Source of the DNA: Vicia villosa
Taxonomy: Eukaryota; Streptophyta; Magnoliopsida; Fabales; Fabaceae
Assembly (NCBI RefSeq): GCF_029867415.1
Contig: NC_081183.1
Coordinates: forward strand, 33,369,655-33,433,654
Reading direction: 5' to 3'
DNA: 64,000 bases
Positions 21,037 through 33,034 of this stretch are shown one piece after another. How positions within the stretch are numbered: the stretch's first letter is position 1; the number at the start of each line of letters is the position of its first letter. A program made the translations under genes and the position numbers. The notes beneath the pieces were generated by a model, which did no database searches, had not been told where the DNA came from, and saw only the letters and a list, made by a program, of their open reading frames with translations.

Positions 21037-22287
21037 ATGGCTCCGGATAGAGATGCTCCACCTGAAAACTCACAAGAAAACTCACAAGAAAGAGATGTTC
21101 AAGAAAGAGATGCCACGGATACAAATGCTCCACCTGATACTGAAGCAAAAGAAGTTGCACGAGGCATCACTATTATGAAGGGAATCGTTCGACATAGAGA
21201 CCAAGGATTAGTATACCGTTTGGATTGGAATTCTGATAAACAAGCAATTGGTCCTAATTCTGCAAAGTTGACAAGCTATATTGGTACACTTGTTCGTATG
21301 CATATTCCGGTCTCCACAGCTAAATGGAATCTGAAAAGCGAAGAGTTGGATGCGAAAAAAAAAAGCGATTTGGGACGAGCTTCAGGTATATATCATATAT
21401 GGTTAATTGTTGTTATTATCTTGACGATAAATTGTTTAAATTACTTATACTAACACACTATGCGTATGTTTTTTTGCAGAGGACTTTTGAGATACCAGAT
21501 GATCGTAAACGCTACATACTTAGTTTGGTCGGCAAAAGATATAGAGGGTGGAAAGCCTTTTTGACAAACACCTATCTTAAGGATAAAGATGGAAACTTTC
21601 TTGAAGAGGCACCGGGACGGCCAAAAAAGTATGAGATCTTCATTGGTGAAAAAGATTGGGCTGAGTTTGTAAATCAAAGAGATGAAGATTTTCGGAAAAG
21701 GAGTGCCACGAAAAGTGCGAGAGCATCGTTGATTTGTAAGTGGGATCGTTCTAAATATATATTCGTGTATATTTATATATTTACTTATTTGTGGGATTGA
21801 TCTAAACATATGCTTTTATATATTTGTTAATTAGATCAATACAAGTGTTCCAAAGTCAACGGGACGCACAGGTATCCCGAACTAAATCTAACAACATTAC
21901 TTGGATCCAAGTGCAGGTACATTATTATTCACAATGTTGCTTGTAATATATTTATGCTACTTGATAAAACAAGACAACTATAGAATCTTATTTGTTTTTC
22001 TATGTAGTGTCCGCAACAGCGAAACAGTTACGATTGCGGATACTTTGTTTTGAGGTATATGAAAGAAATCCTTCAGGCGAATCAATTAGAGATTCCGCTC
22101 ACGGTATGAATTTATAACTTAAGATAATTTCATATAATTTATTACATTTAACTAAATATATCATTCATATTATGTTTTTATTTTGTAGTACCTTGACGAA
22201 TTCCGTGCTGCTGCGTACCCGAAGCTTAAGTTGGAAGAAATCAAAGAAGATTTGTGTCAATTTTATATTAAGCGCTTTTTCATGTAG
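21037..22287 (+). pseudogene. CACTA second gene: TNPA-like N-terminus with Ulp1-like C-terminus, frameshifted
   Basis: Exon 1 begins at ATG 21037 and ends at 21385 before GTATAT. Exon 2 starts at 21480 after TTTTTGCAG, and a donor GTAAGT follows 21735. Later exons are about 21835-21916, 22008-22103 and 22189-22287 (stop TAG), all with GT-AG borders. Exons 1-2 encode a plant En/Spm transposase-like segment (AIWDEL, FEIPDDRKRYILSLVGKRYRGWKAFL, WAEFVNQRDEDF). Exons 3-5 encode CPQQRNSYDCGYFVLRYMKEI, the Asp-Cys-Gly region of a C48 (Ulp1) peptidase. A run of ten A at 21355-21364 puts exon 1 out of frame by one base; nine would keep it. The exon 2-3 junction also needs a frame change, suggesting an internal loss. 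The catalytic His part of the peptidase is absent. Confidence 0.75.
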
Positions 22288-22534
22288 GATTTGTGTCGAT
22301 TTGAACTATAATATTATTGATGTTGTAATGATGTATATATATAATTTTGGATATTATAATGGTATTATATTAGTATATATATATTGTCTTACTGATGGCT
22401 GAAATAATATCGTCGAAAATAAATTACAGGTCGAAAATATTACAGGTTGAAAACATATTACAGGTCGAAAATATTACAGGTCGACTGGGAGGATTAAATT
22501 ACAGGCTGCACATTAAAATACCTCATTTAGCAAC

Positions 22535-23040
22535 GAAAGCGCTTTTGAAAAGCGCTCTTAAAGGCCCACCTACTAAAGCGCTTCTTTGTAAAAGCGCTGC
22601 CAAAGATTAATAAAAAAGCAAAAAAAATAAAAAAAAAAAGCAACATACTAAAGCGCTTTTGGAAAAGCGCTCTTATAGGGGGGGCTATCAGAGCGCTTTT
22701 TCCAGAAAAAGCGCTCTTAAAGCCCACCCTATAAGAGCGCTTTTCCAAAAGCGCTTTAGTATGTTGCGTTTTTTTTATATTTTTTACTCTCACAGGGGGG
22801 CCTATCACAGCGCTTTTCTGGAAAAAGCGCACTTAAAGGGGGGCCTACAAGAGCGCTTTTTCCAGAAAAGCGCTCTTAAAGGGGGGCCTACAAGAGCGCT
22901 TTTTCCAGAAAAGCGCTCTTATAGGGGGGGCCTACCAGAGCGCTTTCTTAAGCGCTTTTGTTACCTTTGCCAGCGCTGCCTTTCACAGCGCTTTTAAGCG
23001 CTTTTAAAGCCCAGAAAAAGCGCTTTTAAAGCCCTTCCGT
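22535..23040. repeat. CACTA 3' subterminal repeat array
   Basis: About twenty AAAGCGCT/AGCGCTTT motifs are arranged as inverted pairs such as GCGCTTTTCCAAAAGCGC, with GGGGGGCCTA linkers. It mirrors the array at 15530-15870. Long frames through it are repeat artefacts. Confidence 0.92.
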
Positions 23041-23049
23041 GTTGTAGTG

Positions 23050-23579
23050 ACTGCACCTGAAAGTTCAAAAATTTTGATCGAAGAAATCCAACCGACTGGA
23101 TGGGGAGATCCCTTTGAATATAACAGTCAACCAGAAGAGGCTTACCAATACTCTCAATTTGCATAGCAGCCTGAGATTACTGAAGATTTCAGCTTTAATG
23201 CATCTACAAAGATTGACAACTCTGAAGATGGTTATTATCACATAAACGCCATTTTTGAAAATGAAGGGGAAGATGGCCCCGCAGTTGACTTGGAAAGTGA
23301 ATCTGACAATGAGTCTCTTCATCCTAAAGATTGGGAGTTACACCCTGATGATCCTGAAGATTGTGACTCATCTTATGCTCTTCAAGAAGCAGGGGAAGAC
23401 CGTCTCAACTCTACAAAGAACAAGGGTGACAAACCAGGACCTTCAAATCCTGCTCGACCAGCGGTCAATGTCATTACTGAAGAAGATTCTGAGAAAAATT
23501 TTTCTGAATACATAATACACAGAGGAGTTCGTTGCTACTGGAAAGCTGTCGACGTTCCAAATGTTGTTCACCGCTCAAA
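23050..23579 (+). pseudogene. Ogre B polyprotein, segment between protease and RT (exon side)
   Basis: This continues exactly the frame broken at 15515: the sequence after ACT reads APESSKILIEEIQPTGW, matching Ogre A (APESSKISLEDIVPTGW). A stop at 23164-23166 interrupts it. The rest is acidic (DLESESDNESLHPKDWEL) and ends HRGVRCYWKAVDV...HRS before the intron donor. The function of this acidic linker is unknown. The match with A shows the CACTA insertion removed nothing. Confidence 0.88.
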
Positions 23580-23929
23580 GTAATCACCTCGCTGTTATTT
23601 TGACCTCCTGCCTGGCCCAAAGCAGAGAGATGTTTTATAGGGCTTTGCTTTTAAATGTTTTTTCTGCCCAAATAACTTTGTGTATAGGGCTTTGTTTTAA
23701 AAGTTTCTCTCTTTGTCCTGCCCAAGACAAATGAGTTTGTGTTTAGGGCTTTGTTTCAAAAATGAATCATAAATAAAGTGTCATTTTGAATTCCCTACAC
23801 TATGTGTTTTATTTTTTGCTTTTTCTGGAAATGGTAATCCTAAAAAACCAAAAAAAAAAACTTTTCAAAACTCTGCATACACTCTTGCATTCATAAATTT
23901 TCTAAAATAAATATAAATCATATGTGCAG
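23580..23929 (+). other. Ogre B intron between protease and RT
   Basis: The donor GTAATC at 23580 and the acceptor TATGTGCAG ending at 23929 enclose 350 bases full of stops. Both sides break a codon after its second base (AA then A, a Lys codon), so splicing restores one frame into FTIDKPIE of the RT exon. Ogre elements are known for an intron at this place. Ogre A has the same donor context (AA then GTAGGA at 57149). Confidence 0.82.
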
Positions 23930-26900
23930 ATTTACTATTGATAAACCCATTGAATGCAATAACCCTATGCCCTCTCCCAACTTTGAGTTTCCTGTGTTCG
24001 AAGCCGAAGAAGAGGAGATCCCGGACGAGATCTCTCGATTACTTAAGCACGAGGAAAGAGCCATTCTGCCTCACAAAGAGCCTTTAGAAAAGATCAACTT
24101 GGGTTCTGAAGAAGACAAAAAAGAAGTGATCATTGGATCGCTGCTTGATACTGATATCAAGAGTAAGCTGATAGATCTTCTCAAAGAATATGTTGACGTG
24201 TTTGCCTGGTCCTACCAAGACATGCCTGGGTTGGATACCATTATTGTTCAGCATTACTTGCCATTGAAGCCAGAATGTCCGCCAGTTAAGCAGAAATTGC
24301 GAAGGACTCACCCTGATATGGCCAACAAGATCAAAATGGAAGTTCAAAAACAGCTCGATGCAAGTTTTCTCGTCACCACTGAATATCCTCAATGGTTGGC
24401 CAACATAGTGCCAGTTCCAAAGAAAGATGGAAAAGTCAGGATGTGTGTTGACTACCGTGACTTGAACAAAGCCAGCCCAAAAGATGACTTTCCATTACCG
24501 CATATTGACATGCTGGTCGATAACACCGCTAAGTTTAATGTCTTTTCTTTCATGGACGAGTTCTCCGGTTATAATCAGATCAAGATGGCTCCCGAAGACA
24601 TGGAGCAGACATCTTTCATCACCCCATGGGGTACCTTTTGCTACAAAGTGATGCCGTTTGGATTAAAGAATGCAGGCGCAACTTACCAAAGGGCAATGAC
24701 TACTCTCTTTCATGACATGATGCATAAAGAAATCGAAGTTTATGTGGACGACATGATAGCCAAGTCCAGCACAGAAGAAGAACATATTGAATACCTTTTG
24801 AAGTTGTTTCAACGAATAGGGAAATATCAGCTTCGCTTGAATCCTAACAAATGTACTTTTGGGGTAAGATCTGGAAAACTCTTAGGTTTCATTGTCAGCC
24901 AAAGAGGTATCGAAGTAGATCCCGACAAAGTCAGAGCTATTCAAGAGATGCCTGCACCAAAGATTGAAAAGCAAGTAAGAGGATTTCTCGGACGATTGAA
25001 CTATATCTCCAGATTTATCTCTCAAATGACTGCTACTTATGGGCCAATTTTCAAGCTTCTCCGCAAAGATCAAGGGGTTGTATGGACTGAAGATTGCCAG
25101 AAAGCGTTCGACAGTATCAAGGAATACCTGTTAGAACCACCAATATTGATTCCTCCAGTTGAAGGAAGACCATTAATCATGTACCTTACCGTGTTGGAAG
25201 AATCCATGGGTTGTGTGCTTGGACAGCAAGATGAAACCGGTAAGAAGGAGCACGCCATCTATTACCTGAGTAAGAAATTCACAGATTGTGAGTCTCGTTA
25301 CTCCATGCTCGAAAACACATGTTGCGCTTTGGCTTGGGCTTCAAAACGTCTCCGCCAATACATGATCAACAATACTACTTGGTTAATCTCCAAAATGGAT
25401 CCAATCAAGTATGTCTTTGAAAAGCCTGCCTTAACAGGAGGGATTGCCCGATGGAAAATGCTGTTATCCGAGTATGACATCGAGTACCGTGCTCAAAAAG
25501 CGGTCAAAGGAAGCATTCTCGCCGATCACTTGGCGCATCAGCCAATTAATGAATATCAAACTCTCAAGTTTGACTTTCCTGACGAAGATGTCATGTACTT
25601 GAAAATGAAAGATTGTGACGAACCATTACTTGAAGAAGGTCCTGATCCTGGATCAAGATGGGGCCTAATTTTTGATGGAGCAGTAAACGCTTTTGGCAAT
25701 GGAATTGGGGCAGTCATCATCACTCCCAAGGGTACTCATATCCCGTTCTCCGCCAGATTACTATTTGATTGCACCAACAACATCGCAGAATATGAAGCTT
25801 GTATCATGGGTCTCGAAGAAGCCATTGACTTAAGGATCAAGATCCTCGACATATATGGAGATTCAGCCCTCGTGATCAACCAAATCAAAGACAAGTGGGA
25901 AACTTACCACCCTGGCTTGATTCCCTACAGAGATTATGCAAGACGTCTGTTGACTTTCTTCAACAAAGTTGAATTGCATCATATACCTCGAGATCAGAAT
26001 CGAATGGCAGACGCCTTGGCTACTCTATCTTCCATGTTCAAAGTCAATCATTGGAACGATATGCCTAAAGTCAGAATTATGCGCCTTGAAAGGCCCGCCT
26101 ATGTGTTTGCAAATAAAGCAGTCATCGATGATAAACCGTGGTTTCACGACATCAAACGCTTCCTTCAAACTCAAGAGTACCCACTTGGGGCATCAAACAA
26201 AGATAAGAAAACTCTAAGGAGGCTTTCCGGCAGTTTCTTCCTGAACGGAGATGTGCTATACAAAAGAAATTTCGACATGGTTTTGCTCAGATGCGTGGAT
26301 AGACACGAAGCAGGCATGTTAATGCATGAAGTGCATGAAGGGTCCTTTGGAACTCATTCAAATGGGCATGCAATGTCCAAGAAAATCTTAAGAGCAGGAT
26401 ACTATTGGTTGACAATGGAATCTGACTGTTATAAACACGTGAAGAGATATCACAAGTGCCAGATCTATGCAGATAAGATCCATGTGCCACCGACTCTACT
26501 CAACGTTCTCTCATCTCCATGGCCTTTTTCCATGTGGGGTATCGACATGATCGGAATGATCGAACCGAAAGCTTCAAACGGTCATCGTTTCATCTTGGTG
26601 GCAATTGATTACTTCACCAAATGGGTTGAAGCAGCATCTTACGCCAACGTTAGAAGACAAGTGGTTGTGAGGTTCATCAAGAACAACATCATTTGCCGAT
26701 AAGGTGTTCCCAGCAAGATCATTACTGACAATGGTTCAAACTTGAACAACAAAATGATGAAAGAATTGTGTGAGGAATTCAAGATTGAGCATCATAACTC
26801 TTCTCCTTACAGACCAAAAATGAACGGCGTTGTTGAAGCTGCTAACAAGAACATTAAGAAGATCGTCCAGAAAATGGTCGTCACTTACAAAGACTCGCAC

Positions 26901-27386
26901 GAAATGTTGCCATTTGCTTTACATGGGTATCGTACTTCAGTGCGTACTTCAACAGGGGCAACTCATTTTTCCCTAGTATACGGCATGGAAGCTGTGCTCC
27001 CCGTAGAAGTTGAAATCCCATCAATGAGAGTCCTCATATAGACTAAGTTATCAGAGGCTAAATGGTGTCAAAGCAGATACGATCAGTTGAACTTAATCGT
27101 AGAAAAATGTATGACTGCTCTTTGCCATGGACAGTTATACCAAGCAAGGATGAAACAAGCTTTCAACAAAAAGGTTCGACCTCGTGAATTTCAAGAAGGC
27201 GACCTCGTGCTTAAAAAGATCTTGTCTTTTCAACCAGATTCTAGGGGCAAATGGTCTCCTAATTACGAAGGCCCGTATGTTGTCAAAAGAACATTTTCTG
27301 GCGGCGCCATGACTCTTGCAACCATGGATGGTGATGAACTCCCGCATCCTGTGAATGCTGATGCAGTCAAGAAATACTTTGTCTAA
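23930..27386 (+). pseudogene. Ogre B RT, RNase H, aRNH and integrase
   Basis: Numbered from 23922 as residue 1: RT has VDYRDLNKASPKDDFPLPHID and the YVDD box at 274-277. An RNase H region spans about 420-550. The archaeal-type RNase H typical of Tat has its four acidic residues in place (Asp585, Glu623, Asp647, Asp697). Integrase has Asp875, Asp936 and Glu972, the D-D-35-E spacing. In the integrase zinc finger the first Cys of the CxxC pair is Tyr (26448-26450). Stop codons at 26700-26702 and 27039-27041 cut the integrase. The frame ends at 27384-27386. RT and both RNase H domains are open for 926 codons, but the integrase is not made whole. Confidence 0.93.
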
Positions 27387-29459
27387 AAAATACAAAAGAA
27401 CAGCTCGGTAAGTCGAAAACCCGCAAAGGGCGACTTAGGCAAAAATGAGCGTCTCGGTGGACAGAAAACCCGAAAGGGCGGTCCAGGCAAAAATTAGAGA
27501 CAATAAACAGAAGAAAAATTTATCCTGGTAGATTGAAAACATGAAAGAGCAATCTAGGCAAAAATTAAGGATTTATGACAAAGTAACTGCATCAGTTCAT
27601 ACTTCGTCACCTGAAGAATCTTTTCATCAAAGGATCTTCTATCAAATCATCGCCAATCTAAAGCGACAAGCACAGTTGGAACTCAAAGTTGTTAAGGGGA
27701 ATAGTGGTTATTGCTTTCAATGTAGCCTTTTCCGCATATTTACCATTTCCAACTTTTGTAAATACTCCATGGAATCACGCCTTTAGCTGATTACCATCCT
27801 ATTAAATAAATTTGAGCCTGGTGCCCACTTGTTTGCAATCTCTAATTTCTTTTAGTTTGCAAAATGACGCTTTAATTTTGTTATTCACTTTTGAAAGAAA
27901 AAAGGAAAAAAATAAGTTTTAAATGAATTTACTTTTCTTTTTCAAAATAAAAGCGAAACTTTCCTTTGAGTTGTGAACAACAGAAGGAACATCAACAGCT
28001 GTCTCCATAGGATGAACAAAGGATTCTCCCTAAGACTTGTTCCCTTCCTTAAAAGAGATTATGAGACAACGGTATTCTTATCCCAAAAAGAATTCCTAAA
28101 CCAATTACCCCTCGTGGTAGAAAAAGTTCTTTTACCCCTAGTGAAGAAGATCTTTCATCCCCAGTGAAGAAGATCTTTCATCCCCAGTGAAGAAGTTCTT
28201 CCATCTCAATAAGAAAAGATGCTCATCTTCCCCAGAGAAGTCTAAAGCACGCAACACCATTCATCACCCGTGTTATCTGCACCGTGTTAAAGAACATTTG
28301 CCAAGTATCTGGTTGTATTGCGACATCGGTCCATCTCCAGTATATACTTCTTTGTCTGTCAGTGTCGTCAACATGCATGCGACATTCATAACATTCATCA
28401 TTCATACATATTTTCATCATTTATGCATTCTTGCATTTTTAAATGTTTGCTTTAAAATCACTTGTTTAGGATGTATCTATCTCCAAAAGAAACAGGTATG
28501 AGCGTGTCATCTCTCCAAGTAGGTTGTCACCCATTAGCAGAAAGAACATTTTCTTTCTCCAGTTCCCCACTGAGATCATTCCTCGTGGAAGAAGGTTGCT
28601 TTAGTTTTCTCCTCTCAAAACAAAGGAGAAAATCCCCATTCGAGTTCATTCCTCATTGGGTACAAAATCTTGTTTGACTGTTTCTTTCCAATTCATTCAT
28701 GGATAGAACCCTGTCTTCACCAAATTCAAATTCCGATTCTCAAAATAGAGTCGTGAAAAACACACAATAAGCAATAGCCTCATCATCTGAGCAGCTTATG
28801 TCTCTTTCAAAAGACTTTTCCTCTCTAGGGAATCAATCATGAAGACCATGTGACAATCAGGGCCTTATTACTGTTCACAAGGCTGAATAACCAGTAATTT
28901 CCCTAGCAAAGTCTCTAGAATCATTTTATCACTTGGCTGATAATTGATCATGTCTTTAAAACCGCTATCACGAGGCTGGTAGTCGGTAACCTTTTGTTCT
29001 GGTTATATTACTTTATCATGTCTATCACAACGCTGATAGTCGGTAATATTAACCGAACCTTTGAAACTCTTTTTACCATGTCAAGTCTATCACTGTGCTG
29101 ATAGTCGGTAATACAGTTTCATACCCTTCACCTTCGCATTATTTAACAAGTCTATCACCGTGTTGATAGTCGGTAATGTCGATAGGTAAGCTTTTCTTAC
29201 AAAGCTATCATTCCCCGGCGAAGCATACACTTGCTTTCCCGAGAAAAAACAGATTCTCTTCCTAAAATGGATTTAGACATCCTTCCCGATCTCTTGTCCC
29301 CAGTGGAGTCAGTTCTTGATATCCCCTCGGTAAAGATATCCTTGCATCATTCGCAATTTTGGTATCTTAGGTCCAAAATTCGCGTCTTCTGATATTTAAG
29401 TCTCTTCCACCCTATCAAAACGAAGATTTTCAATCTTCATATCTCAGGTTGAAGAAACT
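27387..29459 (+). other. Ogre B 3' untranslated region
   Basis: No gene is supported. It starts with degenerate units around AAAACCCGCAAAGGGCGAC and CTAGGCAAAAATTA (27400-27560). A 23-bp repeat holding CCCCAGTGAAGAAGATC follows at 28135-28205, then a series of repeated hairpins at 28928-29169 (separate entry), then sequence leading to the PPT. Confidence 0.7.
28928..29169 (+). repeat. Five repeated stem-loops in the Ogre B 3' UTR
   Basis: Stem-loops of the form CTATCA-N6-TGATAG lie at 28965-28982 (one G-U pair), 29022-29039, 29087-29104 and 29152-29169; a related TATCA-N6-TGATA lies at 28928-28943. Each of the last four is followed by a TCGGTAA word, and spacing is about 57 to 65 bases. Loops and stems vary while pairing is kept. 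Role unknown. Confidence 0.8.
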
Positions 29460-29473
29460 TAAATAGGGGCATC
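29460..29473 (+). other. Ogre B polypurine tract region
   Basis: TAAATAGGGGCATC sits directly before the LTR start TGTCATACCCC. Ogre A has the matching TAAATAAGGGCATC before its LTR. The G-rich core would prime plus-strand DNA synthesis. Confidence 0.75.
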
Positions 29474-31017
29474 TGTCATACCCCAATTTTTGACCTAAGA
29501 TACCACCTCATATCATTTGCATATGCATCATTTGCATCTCTAACAAATTGCATAGCTTGTGTTTACTACTTGTGCTCAGTAGGGTTTAATCAAGAAATCA
29601 CTCATCAGTACAAGCAACAACCAATTAGGGTTTTGTTCTCCCTTCATCTCAAATGAATCATCTTCATCAAAAATCAACATTTGATCCTCAAAGATTCATT
29701 TCAACAAGCTCAAAGGCTCTGAACCAACCAGATTAGGGTTTTGACTGAAGACAGCATACTCCTGACTTTTGCTCAGAATTTGACGTATGGCTTGGGACAT
29801 GACCTTAAAACCCCAAGTACATCATTTTGACCTAATATACTGGCTCAAGACATCTACTACACAAGGATTGATCAACAGTCAAATTCCAAATCATCAGATT
29901 AGGGTTTTGAACTATCAGGGACTAAAAATCAGGGATCACATTTGGGAAACCCTAAAAAGCTCCAGGGAATCATTCAAAGGTTTCAATCATATTCAAATAA
30001 TCCCTATGACAATATCCAATGAAAATTGTATCTCAATTCAAGATCCACAGTCATCAATTTCATCAGGTCGACAATTAGGGTTTTTGACCTAATTCACCTG
30101 AACAACTGACTTTTTAATCAGAACATGATGCCACAACTTAAACCATGGCTCAAGGTCCTCCAATAACTCAATGTGATCCATTCATACCATTCATTTGGTG
30201 AGGGTAGCTTGGTTCATTTGAAATCTCTAGAAACGCGATTCGTCTGAAAAAGTCAACTGTACAAGATCACCATTGACTTTTTGGAAATTTTGGGCAACCA
30301 TGACTTTTGAAGTTTTAAATCATCAATATATGATATATGAAGTCATTTGATCAAGAAAAATCAAGAAAATCAATCAATAATCAAAAAGTCAAAAGTTTGA
30401 CTTTCATACTTTGGAAGGGGGTAACTCAAAATTTCACCTACAAACTGAGAAAAACTTCCAACATGAAAGTTTAATATTTTGATCCAATGAACAACTTTGT
30501 CACATATAATTTTTTTTCATAAGATCAACCATTTAAGAGATATGGAGCTTCAAAGTTGACATCTTTTGAAAAATGCGCTTAAAATCTCACTTTCTTCAAA
30601 GTTCATGGATCTTTTTCACCCATTTCCTTAAAGGTCTTGAAGAAAATTTCAACTAGGGTTTTGAAGTACATAACATGAGCTTTCCAAAATGTCCAAGAGC
30701 ATGAAAAGATATGAAGCATAGCTATGGTTTTGAATTTTGCCATTAGTGATCATTTCACTTGAAATTACAAGCCATTTTTACCAAAGTTATGCACTATTCT
30801 ACCTAATGATGCAAGCAATGATACACATGTGCAATAATTGGAAGATATTTCTGGTTTGAGATCAGATTGGAAAGAGATAAGAAGCTTGGAAGATTTTAAC
30901 CATGGTTAAGTCATTTTAACCATATGCATTTAATGTAAAAGATTCCATTCTATCTCTTAATGCCAAATCACCAAAGAAAGATCAACTTGCAAAGCTTGGA
31001 GTTCAGAATCCTTGGCC

Positions 31018-31026
31018 TATAAATAG
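31018..31026 (+). promoter_or_regulatory. TATA box of the Ogre B LTR
   Basis: TATAAATAG in the context GGCC-TATAAATAG-AGG lies about 1.5 kb into the LTR. The A and E LTRs carry TATAAATA at comparable places after GCC (53962-53969 and 49781-49788). Transcription would start about 30 bases downstream. Confidence 0.7.
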
Positions 31027-31980
31027 AGGTTCAAATCACTTTCAAAAACACACCAAAACCTCACAAATCATAGGTTTTCTCTTTCTTTCTTAGAATGCAA
31101 GTTTCTTAAGTTTCAAAGAGGTAGAATTTCCAACCTCTAAACCATTGAAGTTCTGGCCAAGATGGTGGTTCCAACAACTCATAAACATCATATGTGATGT
31201 GTTTGATCCACTCACACACCCCAAAAACACCTAAATTCCAAAATCACTACCTCACTTCCATATATGCATAAAGAGAGCCTTATCATGCCAAAATCCATAC
31301 CAAGCCAATTCTGTCCAAACTAACCTTCTAAACATCATCCATATACTTCATATGAACTGTTCCAACCATCATCCATGATCTGAAACATCAAAATCATCAA
31401 GTTTGATCCTCACTTGAGCCATACTGCAGATCGGGTACCATGGATTGATCAAGAGGTTTCCAGTTCATTCCAAGCATTCAAACATGTTCCCTAAGGTCCA
31501 TTGAAGCTGTCCAGATCATGAAACAACATCTGTAACAACTACAAGCACGAATTCGATTTCCAGTTTTGCCGTTTTTGAAGATAAGTGCTATGAACTACAA
31601 ACTCTATCATACATGCATCATAAATGAAAAACTGATTTACCATCTTGTTTCTGCACATATGAGGATCATTAACCCTCAATCAATTGCATCATAACTTGCA
31701 TATACATCATTTCACGATCAAATGCAGTTTTAGGGTTCTTCATGTTCATGTGAAAATTGATCACCTTAGGGCAAAAATAAATGAATTATGAGGGTACCAT
31801 CATGATCCTTGTGAAAAACCGAATGAGATAGACCCTTTACTTGATCAAAATAATCCAGTTTCAAAGATTTTCAAAAATCAGTTAGGGTTGTGTTCTTGGC
31901 GCCAGATTTGGTTTGGGAAATTCAAATTCTTGATTTAATATATAATTAATTGAACGCGTGTGTATTACAAGCCACAAGCG

Positions 31981-32035
31981 TGGCTCAGTTGGCAAGTGTT
32001 TTGGTTGGTGAGAGAGAGGGAGTGGGTTCAAGCCC
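31981..32035 (+). other. tRNA-like module in the Ogre B LTR
   Basis: TGGCTCAGTTGG (31981-31992) fits the A box and GGTTCAAGCCC (32025-32035) the B box. The stretch after it (GAAGACAAAACC) matches the second E-LTR module (about 48600-48680), so the two are homologous. There is no full cloverleaf. Confidence 0.6.
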
Positions 32036-32519
32036 TTGTGAAGACAAAACCCAATTTTTTAACACTTATTTTCTTCATTTTTCTTTACAACTTTAATTAA
32101 TTAATTAACCAATCAAATTAATTCTTTTTCACTTCATTTTTTATACACTTCTTATTTAATATATATATTTTATGAATATAAAAAAAAATCACAAAAATAT
32201 ATATATTTTGGTATATTTTTAATAGGTTTAAAATGACTTGTTTTTAAGTGTTTTTAATACTTTAAATATTATTTTTCATTTGATTTTTTAACCTAATCAC
32301 TTGTAAATATTTTTTGTGATCAAATCCTAATCATTTAGGTCTTAGTTAAACATAAGATTTGTCTTTGTTTAAATTAAGTTGACTTTTGTCAAAATTCAAA
32401 CTGTTTTAAAACAAACGATCACGGTTTTTCAAAACAAATGAACCTTTTCTTTTTGGTTTTCTTTTCAAAAAAAAACTCTTGATTAAATATTTTTGGATTG
32501 ATCAATTGATTTTCAAAAC

Positions 32520-32950
32520 AACTGGGCCTCTCGAATATTAGAGAGTATAAGTCCCATTCCTTTTTCTTTGTACAGTTTTTCTTTAAACAAAAAACTTCTT
32601 TCAAAACAAAACTTTCAAACTGTTTTCAAACGACGAAACCACGCATTTTTTTAACAAAACAATCAACCATGTTTTATAAAATAAAACATGGGCCTCCACA
32701 TAGGTATAAGTCCCATTCCCTTACATGAAATTAGGTATTTCATTGTACATACACCTTTTTTTACATACCTCGATCAATTTGATTTTTAACCTCGAATAAC
32801 AAATCAAAAATGAAGGTTTTCTTTAAATCTTCCCAAAAATACCATGGGCCTCCATGTAGGTATAAGTCCCAACGTCTCTTGTAAATACTTGTTTACATAA
32901 CTTCTGAATAAACTCAATGGGCCTCTCCCCGAGTATAAGTCCCGAGCCCC
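32520..32950 (+). repeat. Dispersed repeat GGGCCTC...TATAAGTCCC in the Ogre B LTR
   Basis: Four copies, near 32523, 32691, 32844 and 32920, share GGGCCTC, a short variable part and GTATAAGTCCC. They lie among poly-T-rich sequence. No gene is present. Confidence 0.75.
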
Positions 32951-33034
32951 GTGTATACAAACGGATCATCCTTACAGGTATATTTCCTTCATAAACTCCA
33001 TTGTATACACACACCTTGTCATATATAATTGTTC

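Larger units (their letters stand above)
15516..23049 (+). mobile_element. CACTA (En/Spm-type) DNA transposon, full length
   Basis: The termini are CACTACGCC at 15516 and GTTGTAGTG at 23049, so both ends read CACTAC inward. The ACT duplication flanks it. Both subterminal regions carry dense AAAGCGCT repeats. Inside are a 1070-codon TNP2 transposase gene and a second multi-exon gene, the two-gene layout of En/Spm. The length is 7,534 bp. The perfect target duplication and open transposase suggest a rather recent arrival compared with the decayed Ogre around it. Confidence 0.96.

Noticed and set aside
22527..22997. Overlapping ORFs of about 100 codons on both strands in the CACTA 3' end
   Set aside because: They translate the AAAGCGCT repeat array (FQKRFS-like words repeated); no gene-like composition.
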